Positions 1 through 8,547 of a DNA stretch of 64,000 nucleotides are shown here, piece after piece. Source of the DNA: Campylobacterales bacterium. GTDB taxonomy: Bacteria; Campylobacterota; Campylobacteria; Campylobacterales; Hydrogenimonadaceae. The notes beneath the pieces were generated by a model. The model did not search any database. It was not told where the DNA came from and worked only from the letters and a program-made list of their open reading frames with translations. How positions within the stretch are numbered: the first letter of the stretch is position 1; every line of letters starts with the position of its first letter. The stretch is taken from positions 40,737 through 104,736 of the forward strand of contig JALWMA010000082.1 in assembly GCA_027081015.1 (NCBI GenBank). Direction: 5' to 3'. The position numbers and the translations under genes were made by a program.

Positions 1-493
1 GCCCTGCTCCGCCGATCAGGATGGAGTAGCACTCTTTTGCGTGGGAGGCGCTTTCGAGCCTCTTGTAGAGCTCCTGCTCGAAAAACTCTTTCAGCTTGAG
101 CGCACCCCTCAGACTCTTGACCCCGTAGGAGTAGTCACGAAGCCCCTCTATCGATTCGAAAAAACGGGTCACCGCCCCGGCAGCTATTATCAGGTAGTCG
201 TAGGAGAGCGGCTCCCCCTCTTCGAAAAGGACCATCTTCTTATCGAAGTCGACATCTTTCGCGACGGCGTGAAGAAACTCCACATTGTCCGCAAACCCTG
301 CACACAGCGATCGCAGGCCTATTATCGTCGAGTCGAAAGGGACCTTGCCCGCTATAAGGTCGTACCCCTCGGTCTGAAGGAAGTGATACGGGTGGCGATC
401 CACAAGGGTCACCTTTATCCCTTTTCTGCCCGCAAGCACCCCCAGGGCCTTCAGCCCGCCGTAGCCTCCTCCTATGATTACCACATGGTGCAT
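1..493 (-). CDS. NAD(P)/FAD-dependent oxidoreductase (NDH-2/SQR-like), 3' end truncated by window edge
   Basis: Reverse-strand translation from ATG at 493: MHHVVIIGGGYGGLKALGVLAGRKGIKVTLVDRHPYHF..., a Rossmann GxGxxG FAD-binding N-terminus; reading frame open to position 1. Confidence 0.8.
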   Translation of the reverse strand, partial: MHHVVIIGGGYGGLKALGVLAGRKGIKVTLVDRHPYHFLQTEGYDLIAGKVPFDSTIIGLRSLCAGFADNVEFLHAVAKDVDFDKKMVLFEEGEPLSYDYLIIAAGAVTRFFESIEGLRDYSYGVKSLRGALKLKEFFEQELYKRLESASHAKECYSILIGGAG

Positions 494-616
494 GGCGTCC
501 CCTTTCTGCTTTCTGTTGGTATGATAGAGCACTATCCGATATAGAACATTATAACAAAACTGTATGGACAATATGGCCGGAAGCTTCAAGAGGGCGGGCC
601 CGAAGGCCCGGAAGGA

Positions 617-1249
617 TCACTGCGGCTTGTGGCAGAACCACCAGTCGAAGCACTCATATTTGGCGCTTCGCTCCTTGGCGGTGTCGCAGTCGGTCGCCGG
701 CGGCACGATGACCCTGTCGCCGATCAGCCCGTTGTCGGGCCAGTCGGCCGGCGTGGCCACACCCTCGCTATCACTCTTTTGCAGGGCTTTTACCGCACGG
801 ACTATCTCGTCTATGTTTCGTCCGATCTCCTGCGGATAGTAGAGAATCGTACGCACCGCCCCTTCCGGATCGATTATGAAGACCGCCCTTACCGTGTTTG
901 TCCCTTTGGCGGGGTGGAGCATTCCGATCTTTTCGGCGAGGGTATCGGTACCGGCAATTATCGGAAACTCTATATCCACATCGAGCTTCTCTTTTATCCA
1001 CTCCACCCACTTGATATGGCTGAAGACCTGGTCTATCGAGAAGCCTATCAGCTCCGCGCCGAGTTCGTCGAACTGCTTCTTATGATTCTGAAACGAGACG
1101 AACTCGGTGGTGCAGACCGGTGTGAAGTCGGCCGGATGACTGAAGAGCACGACCCAGCTTCCCCTTTTGTCTTCGGGAAACCTCATCGGACCGTGCGTGG
1201 TCTGAACCTCTATGGATGGAAACTTCTCTCCCAGCATAGGCATACTCAT
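617..1249 (-). CDS. Peroxiredoxin (1-Cys/Prx6-type)
   Basis: 210 aa; [13 protein letters not shown] peroxidatic motif and Prx6-like C-terminal region. Confidence 0.92.
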   Translation of the reverse strand: MSMPMLGEKFPSIEVQTTHGPMRFPEDKRGSWVVLFSHPADFTPVCTTEFVSFQNHKKQFDELGAELIGFSIDQVFSHIKWVEWIKEKLDVDIEFPIIAGTDTLAEKIGMLHPAKGTNTVRAVFIIDPEGAVRTILYYPQEIGRNIDEIVRAVKALQKSDSEGVATPADWPDNGLIGDRVIVPPATDCDTAKERSAKYECFDWWFCHKPQ

Positions 1250-1321
1250 GGCAAACCTCCTTATATGTTTGATATAGACTATTCTATAACTATTTGGTTA
1301 ACCAAAGCTGCCAAAAAACCG

Positions 1322-1774
1322 TCAAACGGTCATATCGAGAACCCTGAAAGCCCTTTTTATCTCATCTTCGGACGCTATGCTGTCTTTGGGTGAAAACTCT
1401 GCCGTTATCCTCGCCAAAATATAGATTAGCGTCCCTACGATTTCGGGCAGCCTCTTTTCGAGCGCCACCTCCATCTCGTACCTTAGCGGCGGGTGGATGG
1501 CCAGCCTCTGCAAAACAGGCTTGAGCTCGAGCTCCTCCTCTATCTTTTCGAACTCCGAAACCGACCTTTTTATGGCGTTGGTAAGCGGCATATCGCTCAG
1601 CCAGATCACATCCCTGCCGTTGTAGCCCGTATTCTCCTGGGCTACCAGAAGCATATCGTAGAGTTTGGCGTCGATCTTCTCTTCGACCTCCTTTACCCTG
1701 TTTTTCGGCAGCCTAAGACCCGCCGCCTTTTTGAATATCTGCTCTATTTTATAGGCACCTTCAACTTTCATCAC
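1322..1774 (-). CDS. DUF1931 family bacterial histone-fold protein
   Basis: 150 aa; EQIFKKAAGL...KLYDMLLVAQ...NGRDVIWLSDMPLT...LPEIVGTLIYILAR...RAFRVLD matches my recollection of the DUF1931/Aq_328 doublet histone-fold family. Confidence 0.82.
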   Translation of the reverse strand: MMKVEGAYKIEQIFKKAAGLRLPKNRVKEVEEKIDAKLYDMLLVAQENTGYNGRDVIWLSDMPLTNAIKRSVSEFEKIEEELELKPVLQRLAIHPPLRYEMEVALEKRLPEIVGTLIYILARITAEFSPKDSIASEDEIKRAFRVLDMTV

Positions 1775-2369
1775 TCTTCTCCTTTTTTGTATCTTCCGAA
1801 CTATCCGAACCGGCCGCCTTTTTGGCGCCTATTCCCAGCGCCACGAGGGCTACACCGTCGAAAAAGAGGCTTATGCCCACGAACAGACCCACCAGCACCA
1901 GCGAACCGAGCGGCCAGGAGGCCAGAAGTATAGCGGCCAGCGCAACCGACAAAAGCCCGTTCAAGATCATGACCCACCAGCCTCTGTTGGGCCTGTACTG
2001 CCATCCGAACGTTACGCTCGAATAGGCGTCCACAAGCAGGTATACCGCCAGCAGCATACCTACCGCGGCCACCCCCTCCAAGGGAAAGAGCAGCAGCAAA
2101 ACGGATGCTATCAGAGATAGGACCGGCTTCAGCCACGCGCTGAAGGAGCCGCGGTAGCTTTTGTACGTAGCATAACCCTGCACTATGGCGCTAAAGAGAA
2201 AGAGCCACGCCAAAAAGGTGACTACGGCAAGCGAAAAGATCGCGGGGGCCACCATCCCGGCGACCCCTATGAGCGCCGTTACGACACCCAGGCCGATTAC
2301 AAGGCCGCTCTGCTTTTTGAGCGTCTCTTTGTCGAACAGGAGTCCGACCACCCTTATTTCTGGCTCCAT
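1761..2369 (-). CDS. HdeD/DUF308-family membrane protein
   Basis: 202 aa, about six hydrophobic helices, HdeD-like repeat pattern (GVVTALIGVAGMVAPAIFSLAVVTFLAWLFLFSAIVQ). Confidence 0.8.
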   Translation of the reverse strand: MEPEIRVVGLLFDKETLKKQSGLVIGLGVVTALIGVAGMVAPAIFSLAVVTFLAWLFLFSAIVQGYATYKSYRGSFSAWLKPVLSLIASVLLLLFPLEGVAAVGMLLAVYLLVDAYSSVTFGWQYRPNRGWWVMILNGLLSVALAAILLASWPLGSLVLVGLFVGISLFFDGVALVALGIGAKKAAGSDSSEDTKKEKSDES

Positions 2370-3265
2370 CAGCTACTCTTTTTGCTCTCTACGGTCTTCA
2401 GGGCCTTCTCTTTGAACTCTTTGAGCTTCTCCATCAGCTCTTCAAATAGCTTTTCGGCCCTGTTTTTGCCGCGAATCTCCTTCTCTACCGCCTCTATCGC
2501 ATCATCCAGCATCTTGTACGTGGTGTCGCTGCCGCTCGTATAGCCGAGCGCTTCGGCGATTTTGAGCTCCTTTTTGGCCGCATCCAGGTGTTTTAAGGCC
2601 TGCTGCTTGTCGCTTTTTGCAACCTTCTGGGCAGCCCCTATCAGCGCCTGAGCCTTCAAAAGGGGCAGAGGAATGATCGTTTCGCTCCTAACAAGCGTAT
2701 CGAGCGCCATCTTCAGAACATCTCCGGCCTCTTTTATCTTCCCTTCGTTGAGATACCTTGCAGAGAGCCTCAACGCCTGCGGGTAGGATATGAGGGGAAG
2801 GCTCACCGTCACAATGTCTATCTCGCTCTGGAGCGTATCGAGCAGCCTTCTGGCCTCCTGCACCTTTTTGGTCGCAAGGAGCTTTTTGACCGCGGAGAGG
2901 GTCTCTTTTATGCTCTTTAGATCACCCATATACTCGGTAGCGGTAATAACCGAATCTATGGGCAAAAGCGCGGGCGCATCCTTGTGCGCGAGTACGATCT
3001 CGAGCTTGCCTATCGCCTTCTCGAGCTCCCTTTTTGCCTTTTCGACATCGTTTTTATCGAGTGCATCGAGCACATTCTGCGTAAGCACAACGGCGCTCAC
3101 CGCCTCCTCTATAACCTTCAGTTTGCCGCTTTCGGCTTTCGCCTTGGCGCTCTTTACGGCTTTGGACGTAACGTTTGCGGACGTTTCCGCCATCAATCCT
3201 GTAGAGCCGAGCAGTGCCGCCGCTACGACCGATACAATCACCTTTCTCATTTCGATCTCCTTCAT
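2369..3265 (-). CDS. YfdX-family stress protein with signal peptide
   Basis: 298 aa; Sec signal MRKVIVSVVAAALLGSTGLMAETSA, YfdX-like helical pattern (ALLPIDSVITATEYMGDLKSIKETLSAVKKLL). Confidence 0.8.
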   Translation of the reverse strand: MKEIEMRKVIVSVVAAALLGSTGLMAETSANVTSKAVKSAKAKAESGKLKVIEEAVSAVVLTQNVLDALDKNDVEKAKRELEKAIGKLEIVLAHKDAPALLPIDSVITATEYMGDLKSIKETLSAVKKLLATKKVQEARRLLDTLQSEIDIVTVSLPLISYPQALRLSARYLNEGKIKEAGDVLKMALDTLVRSETIIPLPLLKAQALIGAAQKVAKSDKQQALKHLDAAKKELKIAEALGYTSGSDTTYKMLDDAIEAVEKEIRGKNRAEKLFEELMEKLKEFKEKALKTVESKKSS

Positions 3266-3447
3266 CTTTTTTCTATTTCAGCTTCGCTGCGTTCGAAGCA
3301 CCTAAGTTTTGTCGGATAATGAAATTTTAGCCCTTTGGGCTCAAGCTGTTCTGCTACCTGGGTATCAAAACGGTGAAAGTGGAGGGTTCAAAAAGAGAAA
3401 GCTCTGTTTGGGTTGTCTGAAAACGCGGTATCGGCCGCAGGAGCTTC

Positions 3448-4125
3448 TCAGTACTCCCGTTCGACCTTTTCGAGAAGTTTCTTTACATTGTTCACTGCCA
3501 GCTTTTTGCGCTCTATGTTCAAGATTCCCTCTTTTTTGAGCTGCTGGAGGTGGCGGTTCACCACATGCCTTACCGTTCCTATCATAGAAGCTATCTCTTC
3601 GTGGGGGAGGTTGTGCAGCAGGCCCAGGTGCTTTACCGGTTTGGATATATCGAGGTTTTTCAGAATCAGCTTCATAAGCCTCGTGGAGGTGTCGTAGAGC
3701 GAAAGATCGCTCGCAAGCTCCTCCACCTGCCGCATCTGACTGGCCAGGTACGGCAAAAAAGCGCGGTTGAAGGCGGGGTTGGCTTCGAGCCACTCCCTCA
3801 CCTTCTCTATAGGAAGCTCCAGCACCTTCGCATCGTCGATCGCTTCGGTCATAACCTCGTGCCTCCTGCCGTCAAGAACTGTCAGAACGTCGAACATATC
3901 TTTCGGTCCGAGCAGATAGAGCGTCTGCTCGCGGTTGTTTTGCGGGTTGTACCTGTATACCTTTATGCGCCCTTCGAGGATTATGTAGAAGTTTCTCATA
4001 GTGTCGTCGGGGTCCATCGCCGGAGAGCCCTTCGGGTAGTTCCTGATTCTGCCTACTCTGTTTATCTCCTCTATGAGCTGCTCGCCTATCCCTTCGAACG
4101 GTTCTATTTTCGTAAGGTGCAGCAT
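3448..4125 (-). CDS. Crp/Fnr-family transcriptional regulator
   Basis: Start MLHLTKIEPFEGIG at 4125 inside the longer ORF; cyclic-nucleotide-binding-like domain and C-terminal HTH (HEEIASMIGTVRHVVNRHLQQLKKEGIL); TGATG overlap with upstream gene. Confidence 0.88.
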   Translation of the reverse strand: MLHLTKIEPFEGIGEQLIEEINRVGRIRNYPKGSPAMDPDDTMRNFYIILEGRIKVYRYNPQNNREQTLYLLGPKDMFDVLTVLDGRRHEVMTEAIDDAKVLELPIEKVREWLEANPAFNRAFLPYLASQMRQVEELASDLSLYDTSTRLMKLILKNLDISKPVKHLGLLHNLPHEEIASMIGTVRHVVNRHLQQLKKEGILNIERKKLAVNNVKKLLEKVEREY

Positions 4126-4835
4126 CAGAAATCCAGACCGAAACTGCCGAAGCTTCCCATATTTGGGTCCACATGGCCCATCTGCGTGCTTTTGGTGCGC
4201 AGCATCAGAATGTCCGATTTGGGGTCTATCCCCTGCGGGCATACCGCCGTACACTCTCCACATAGCGTGCAGTCCCATACGCCGTTTTGCTGGATCGTAT
4301 CGATCTTGCCCTTTATGTCGCCCTCTCTCGGGTCGGCTACGTAGCGCCAGTCGCGCGTGAGAGCGAACGGACCCAGAAAGGCGGGGTTGGTCTCCAGTAC
4401 AGGGCATGCACTGTAGCACGAGCTGCAGAGTATGCAGTCGCTCTGGCGCTCGGTACGCTTCTCGTCTTCCGGCGTCACTACCGCATCCTCTTTCGGCTCC
4501 CCGAGCCACGCCTTCGCCGATTTCAGGGTCTTGAAGGCTTCGCTCTCGTCCACCGCAAGATCCTTTATAACCTTCGCGAACCTCCTGGGCTCCACCAGGT
4601 CGCCCTCCTTGGGCTTGTAGGCGCACGCCAGCACCTCTTTGCCGTTTACGCGCACGGCGCAGCTGCCGCATACGCTGCTTCTGCAGCCGGAGCGGAAGGT
4701 CAGGGTGGGATCTTTTTCGCATTTTATGGAAGTGAGCGCCTCAAGAAGCGTCGACCCCTCTTTAACCTCCCACTCCTGCACAAGCTCCTGCGGCTCTCTT
4801 CGGGCATGAAAACGCCTTATCTTTATCCGTATCAC
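4125..4835 (-). CDS. sdhB: Succinate dehydrogenase/fumarate reductase iron-sulfur subunit
   Basis: 236 aa; 2Fe-2S motif CRSSVCGSCAVRVNG and ferredoxin motifs CILCSSCYSACP and CTLCGECTAVCP. Confidence 0.88.
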   Translation of the reverse strand: MIRIKIRRFHARREPQELVQEWEVKEGSTLLEALTSIKCEKDPTLTFRSGCRSSVCGSCAVRVNGKEVLACAYKPKEGDLVEPRRFAKVIKDLAVDESEAFKTLKSAKAWLGEPKEDAVVTPEDEKRTERQSDCILCSSCYSACPVLETNPAFLGPFALTRDWRYVADPREGDIKGKIDTIQQNGVWDCTLCGECTAVCPQGIDPKSDILMLRTKSTQMGHVDPNMGSFGSFGLDF

Positions 4836-4984
4836 TTCTCTCTCTCCCCGCTCTCTTCGCCGCTCTTTTTAAAATCTTCGAGCTCTTTTTTCACAGCCTC
4901 TATGATCCGCTCGGTCTCTTTGAGCCTCTTCTCCGCCTCTTCCAGCTCCCTTTCGAGCCTCTTCGCATCAAGCTCTTCACTCAT
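4832..4984 (-). CDS. Small coiled-coil protein between the SDH/FRD subunits
   Basis: 50 aa MSEELDAKRLERELEEAEKRLKETERIIEAVKKELEDFKKSGEESGEREK; ATGA-type overlaps with both neighbours. Confidence 0.6.
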   Translation of the reverse strand: MSEELDAKRLERELEEAEKRLKETERIIEAVKKELEDFKKSGEESGEREK

Positions 4985-6594
4985 CTCATCCCCTCGAATT
5001 CGTTGCAGAGCACTCCCTGCTCTTTCCATGAAAGCGAATGTACGCCGCCGAACTTCTCGTCGTCTTCAGCCGGAAAATCCTCTCTTTGGTGGGCGCCCCT
5101 CGATTCGTTGCGCCCTATTGCACTCACCAGGACTATCTCGGCAAGCTCCACCATGTTGCCGAACTCTATGAACTCGAGCAGGTTGGTGTTGAACTCCCTG
5201 CTCTTGTCGGCAATCCCCATGAACGGAAGCTCCTTCTGCATCTGCCTTATCGCGGCCAGCACGCCTTTAAGACCCATCTCGCCTCTGACTATGCCGACGT
5301 TTCGGTAGAAGATCTTGCCCATGAAGTCGCGCTTCTCATAAAAATCTATCTGGTTCGTAAACTGCGGTATGGCCGCCACGAAGTCCCTGTCTTTTTCAAA
5401 CTGGGCGCTCGAAGCCGGGCTCACGCTTCCGTATTCGCGCGCAAACAGTGCCGCGCCCTCTCCCGCTTCGCGCCCGAACACGACGGTCTCGAGAAGAGAG
5501 TTGCCGCCCAGCCTATTGGCTCCGTGCACATAGGCGTTCGCGCACTCTCCGGCCGCGAAGAGCCCCTTTACCTTCGTCATATGGTTCGGGTCCACCTCGA
5601 TTCCGCCCATCGTATAGTGGGCTACCGGTTTTATCGGAATGAGGTCGGTTGCCGGATCGACCCCCTCGTAGAGTTTGGCGAGCTTCCGCTCCTGCGGCAG
5701 GTTCTCCTCTATAAAGGCTTCACCGAGGTGCCTTATGTCCAGATAGACATCCTCGCCGCTCTCTATCTGCTCCCAGATCGCTTTGGCCACTACATCCCTC
5801 GGTTTCAGCTCGTCTATGAAGCGCTCGCCTCTGGAGTTGAGCAGATATCCTCCCGCCCCTCGCGCGCTCTCGCTTATGAGTATGCCGCTCCTTTTGAGGG
5901 CGGTCGGGTGGAACTGCACGAACTCCATATCGCTCAAAACGCATCCGGCCCTCACAGCGGCCGCCACACCGTCGCCGGTGGTAGCCGAAGAGTTGGTGGT
6001 GAAACCGCGATAGAGGCCGCTGTATCCTCCGGTCGCGACGACTACGCTTTTCGCCCCAATAGCCCTCACTTCACCGCTTCCAATATCGATGGCGGTCACA
6101 CCCAGAACCCGCCCCTCTTCGACAATGAAGTTGAGCATAAAGAGTTCGTCCAGAAACTCCACCCCCATACCCAGCGCCCTGTCGTAGAGGGTGTGGAGTA
6201 TCTTCAGGCCTGTATAGTCCTGTGCGTAGCAGGCTCTCTCCGAGCCTGCACCGCCGAGCCTTCTTTGGGCCACCCTGCCGCCTTCGAGCCTGCTGAACGG
6301 CACCCCTATGGAGTCGAGCCACCCGATCGCCTCGGGGGCCTTTTCGCAGAGCCTGCGTATCATGTTTTCGTCTCCGAGCGTATGGGCCGACCTCAGCGTA
6401 TCGGCTATATGCGCCTCTATGCTGTCCTCTCCAACATTGCCCAAAGCGGCGTTTATGCCCCCCTGGGCCATCGATGTCTGAGATCTGGTAGGGTATGTCT
6501 TGCCCAGAACGCTCACGCTCGCCCCCGTCTCTTTGGCCGCTATAGCGGCACAAAGGCCGGCTCCGCCTCCACCTATTACAAGTATATCACTCAT
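4981..6594 (-). CDS. sdhA: Succinate dehydrogenase/fumarate reductase flavoprotein subunit
   Basis: 537 aa; GGGGAGLCAAIAAKE, SQTSMAQGGINAALGN, HPTAL, HYTMGGIEVD, GANRLGGNSLLETVVFGR. Confidence 0.92.
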   Translation of the reverse strand: MSDILVIGGGGAGLCAAIAAKETGASVSVLGKTYPTRSQTSMAQGGINAALGNVGEDSIEAHIADTLRSAHTLGDENMIRRLCEKAPEAIGWLDSIGVPFSRLEGGRVAQRRLGGAGSERACYAQDYTGLKILHTLYDRALGMGVEFLDELFMLNFIVEEGRVLGVTAIDIGSGEVRAIGAKSVVVATGGYSGLYRGFTTNSSATTGDGVAAAVRAGCVLSDMEFVQFHPTALKRSGILISESARGAGGYLLNSRGERFIDELKPRDVVAKAIWEQIESGEDVYLDIRHLGEAFIEENLPQERKLAKLYEGVDPATDLIPIKPVAHYTMGGIEVDPNHMTKVKGLFAAGECANAYVHGANRLGGNSLLETVVFGREAGEGAALFAREYGSVSPASSAQFEKDRDFVAAIPQFTNQIDFYEKRDFMGKIFYRNVGIVRGEMGLKGVLAAIRQMQKELPFMGIADKSREFNTNLLEFIEFGNMVELAEIVLVSAIGRNESRGAHQREDFPAEDDEKFGGVHSLSWKEQGVLCNEFEGMR

Positions 6595-6687
6595 GCTGCT
6601 TCGCCTTTTTCATACACCCGGTACTCTTTTTAGGGCAATTATAACAAGCCTCTATGTTATACTATATAAAAAAACGGATAAAGGCGT

Positions 6688-7344
6688 ATGGGCAGATTTT
6701 TTTTATCTCTCGTTCTGGCCCTGCTCGTAGCCGGCTGTACTACCGACAACGGCGGAAGCGGCGGTTTCGAGCCCAAAGAGGCGACAGGGCAGGAGAGAAC
6801 GAAGTACCGCACATTCATAAGCGACGAGGAGCTGAAAACCCAAAAAGAGCTCGCGCTCATCGAGGCGAACAAGAGCGTGGAGCTCGAAAAGATAAGCAGC
6901 GCCGCGAAGCTTAAGCAGCTGGAGCTTCAGAAGCGGGCGGAGCTGGAGCTCATGCGCGAAAAGGAGAGGCTGCTTAAAATTGAGCATGAGCAGGCGCTCG
7001 AACGCTACACCCTTTTGGGCGCCATCTTGCTGCTGCTTCTTGCCGGCGGAGCGCTTCTGTGGTACTTCGACAGAAGGCGAAAAGACAAACTGCGAGCCTA
7101 CGAAGACAACCTGAAGAAGTATTTCCACCAGAAAGAGAACGAGTCGCGCGTAAAGATAGCCGAAAAGATCCTCGATACCGTTGCCTCGAAAGATCTAAGC
7201 AGCGAGCAGCGGGCGAAGCTGATAGAGGCGCTTCACGGCACTGCCCCGAAAGCCGCGACTCCCCCGCCTGAGAGCGAAGAGAACGATACCGAAGATGCGA
7301 TTTTGATAGAGACCAGAGAGGAGAATCCGGATGAAAAGAAGTGA
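6688..7344 (+). CDS. Lipoprotein with coiled-coil plus internal TM helix (unknown function)
   Basis: 218 aa; lipobox LVAGC, charged coiled coil, TM YTLLGAILLLLLAGGALLWYF, cytosolic-like tail. Confidence 0.75.
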   Translation: MGRFFLSLVLALLVAGCTTDNGGSGGFEPKEATGQERTKYRTFISDEELKTQKELALIEANKSVELEKISSAAKLKQLELQKRAELELMREKERLLKIEHEQALERYTLLGAILLLLLAGGALLWYFDRRRKDKLRAYEDNLKKYFHQKENESRVKIAEKILDTVASKDLSSEQRAKLIEALHGTAPKAATPPPESEENDTEDAILIETREENPDEKK

Positions 7345-8152
7345 CGAGATATACTCGGAAGGGGCGCTGCTCTCCAGAAGCCTTGCGGACTTTCTCACCA
7401 CGAAGTTTCTGGCCCTCAGCACGGCACCTTTTTTCATAACACTGCTTATTTCCATAATATTTCTTTACTACCTATCGGGCGAGTTTTTCGACATGCTCAA
7501 CGTAGCGGCGCAGGTATCGCAGAACCCTGATGCGGTAGATACGCAGAACGAATTGGCACAGTTTGCGAAGGAGTACCCGATCATCTCCGCCATTTTGGGC
7601 AGCTTCATCTTCAAGGCGATCGCGGGAACGCTCTTCTATCTCATAGGGGGAGGCTTCGCCGTTTTGGTTTCGGTCATCCTGGCCGTTATCATCATAGGCT
7701 TCTTCACCCCCTACATAGTTGCCGAAGTGCAGAAGCGCCACTACCCGAACATCGAGCGCAGAGCCACCGTTTCAATAGTCGACTACCTGATCTTTCTGCT
7801 CAAGCAGTTCGGCCTATTCCTCCTCTTTTTCTTCGCATCTTTGCCCTTTTACTTCATCCCCGTGCTGAACATCGTGGCGATGAACGCCCCCTTCTACTTT
7901 CTCTTTCACACGCTGCTTACAAAGGATGTGGCGGGGGAGATTCTCGACTCCCGGGAGCAGAGAGAGGTATTTAAAAAGGCGAAGTGGCGCATTGCGACGA
8001 CCACCTTCATACTCTACCTCCTGTCGCTGATTCCGGCTGTCGGTATACTGGGGCAGGTCTACTTCGTCATAGTGCTCTCACACCAGTTTTTCCAGGAGGC
8101 TGCCAGGCTGAGGGGTGCGCAGATCGAGGGGACGGCGGCCCTTGAGCGGTAG
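7331..8152 (+). CDS. EI24 domain-like multi-pass membrane protein
   Basis: 273 aa, several TM helices, EI24/CysZ-like pattern; overlaps upstream stop. Confidence 0.7.
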   Translation: MKRSDEIYSEGALLSRSLADFLTTKFLALSTAPFFITLLISIIFLYYLSGEFFDMLNVAAQVSQNPDAVDTQNELAQFAKEYPIISAILGSFIFKAIAGTLFYLIGGGFAVLVSVILAVIIIGFFTPYIVAEVQKRHYPNIERRATVSIVDYLIFLLKQFGLFLLFFFASLPFYFIPVLNIVAMNAPFYFLFHTLLTKDVAGEILDSREQREVFKKAKWRIATTTFILYLLSLIPAVGILGQVYFVIVLSHQFFQEAARLRGAQIEGTAALER

Positions 8153-8166
8153 GCTCGAGCAGTCCG

Positions 8167-8547
8167 CTACCACCTGATGCCGATGCGTCCGCCGCCGATA
8201 AGCGCGATCGCCAAAGCCCCTACAAGATAGAGGAGGGGTGTCTCGATACTCCAGCCGCCGAACTTTCCGAGCGAAAAAAGGTTTCCGCCGTAGGCGAGTG
8301 CGATCGCTACGGCCATGTTGAAAGCCACAACAGCCGCCGCGATACGGGTACGGAAACCGACTATAAGCGCAACCGGCGCCAGCACCTCGCCTATGTAGAC
8401 CCCGTAGCCGATCCACTGCGGGAGCGAGTGTGCGGCGAGCATCCCCTTGATCGGATCTATGCCGTATAAAACCTTATGGATACCGTGGAAAAGAAGCAGA
8501 CCTCCCACGCCCAGACGCAGAAGAAACTTTCCCCACTCCGCCGTCAT
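8167..8547 (-). CDS. DoxX family membrane protein
   Basis: 126 aa; LLRLGVGGLLLFHGIHKVLYG...IGEVLAPVALIVGFRTRIAA. Confidence 0.85.
   Translation of the reverse strand: MTAEWGKFLLRLGVGGLLLFHGIHKVLYGIDPIKGMLAAHSLPQWIGYGVYIGEVLAPVALIVGFRTRIAAAVVAFNMAVAIALAYGGNLFSLGKFGGWSIETPLLYLVGALAIALIGGGRIGIRW

Noticed and set aside
5038-6633. 531-aa plus-strand ORF opposite sdhA
   Set aside because: Antisense shadow of a well-supported gene; its translation lacks recognisable domains. Same reasoning for 9588..10733, 25078..26301, 3550..4344, 11612..12370 and 44543..45355.
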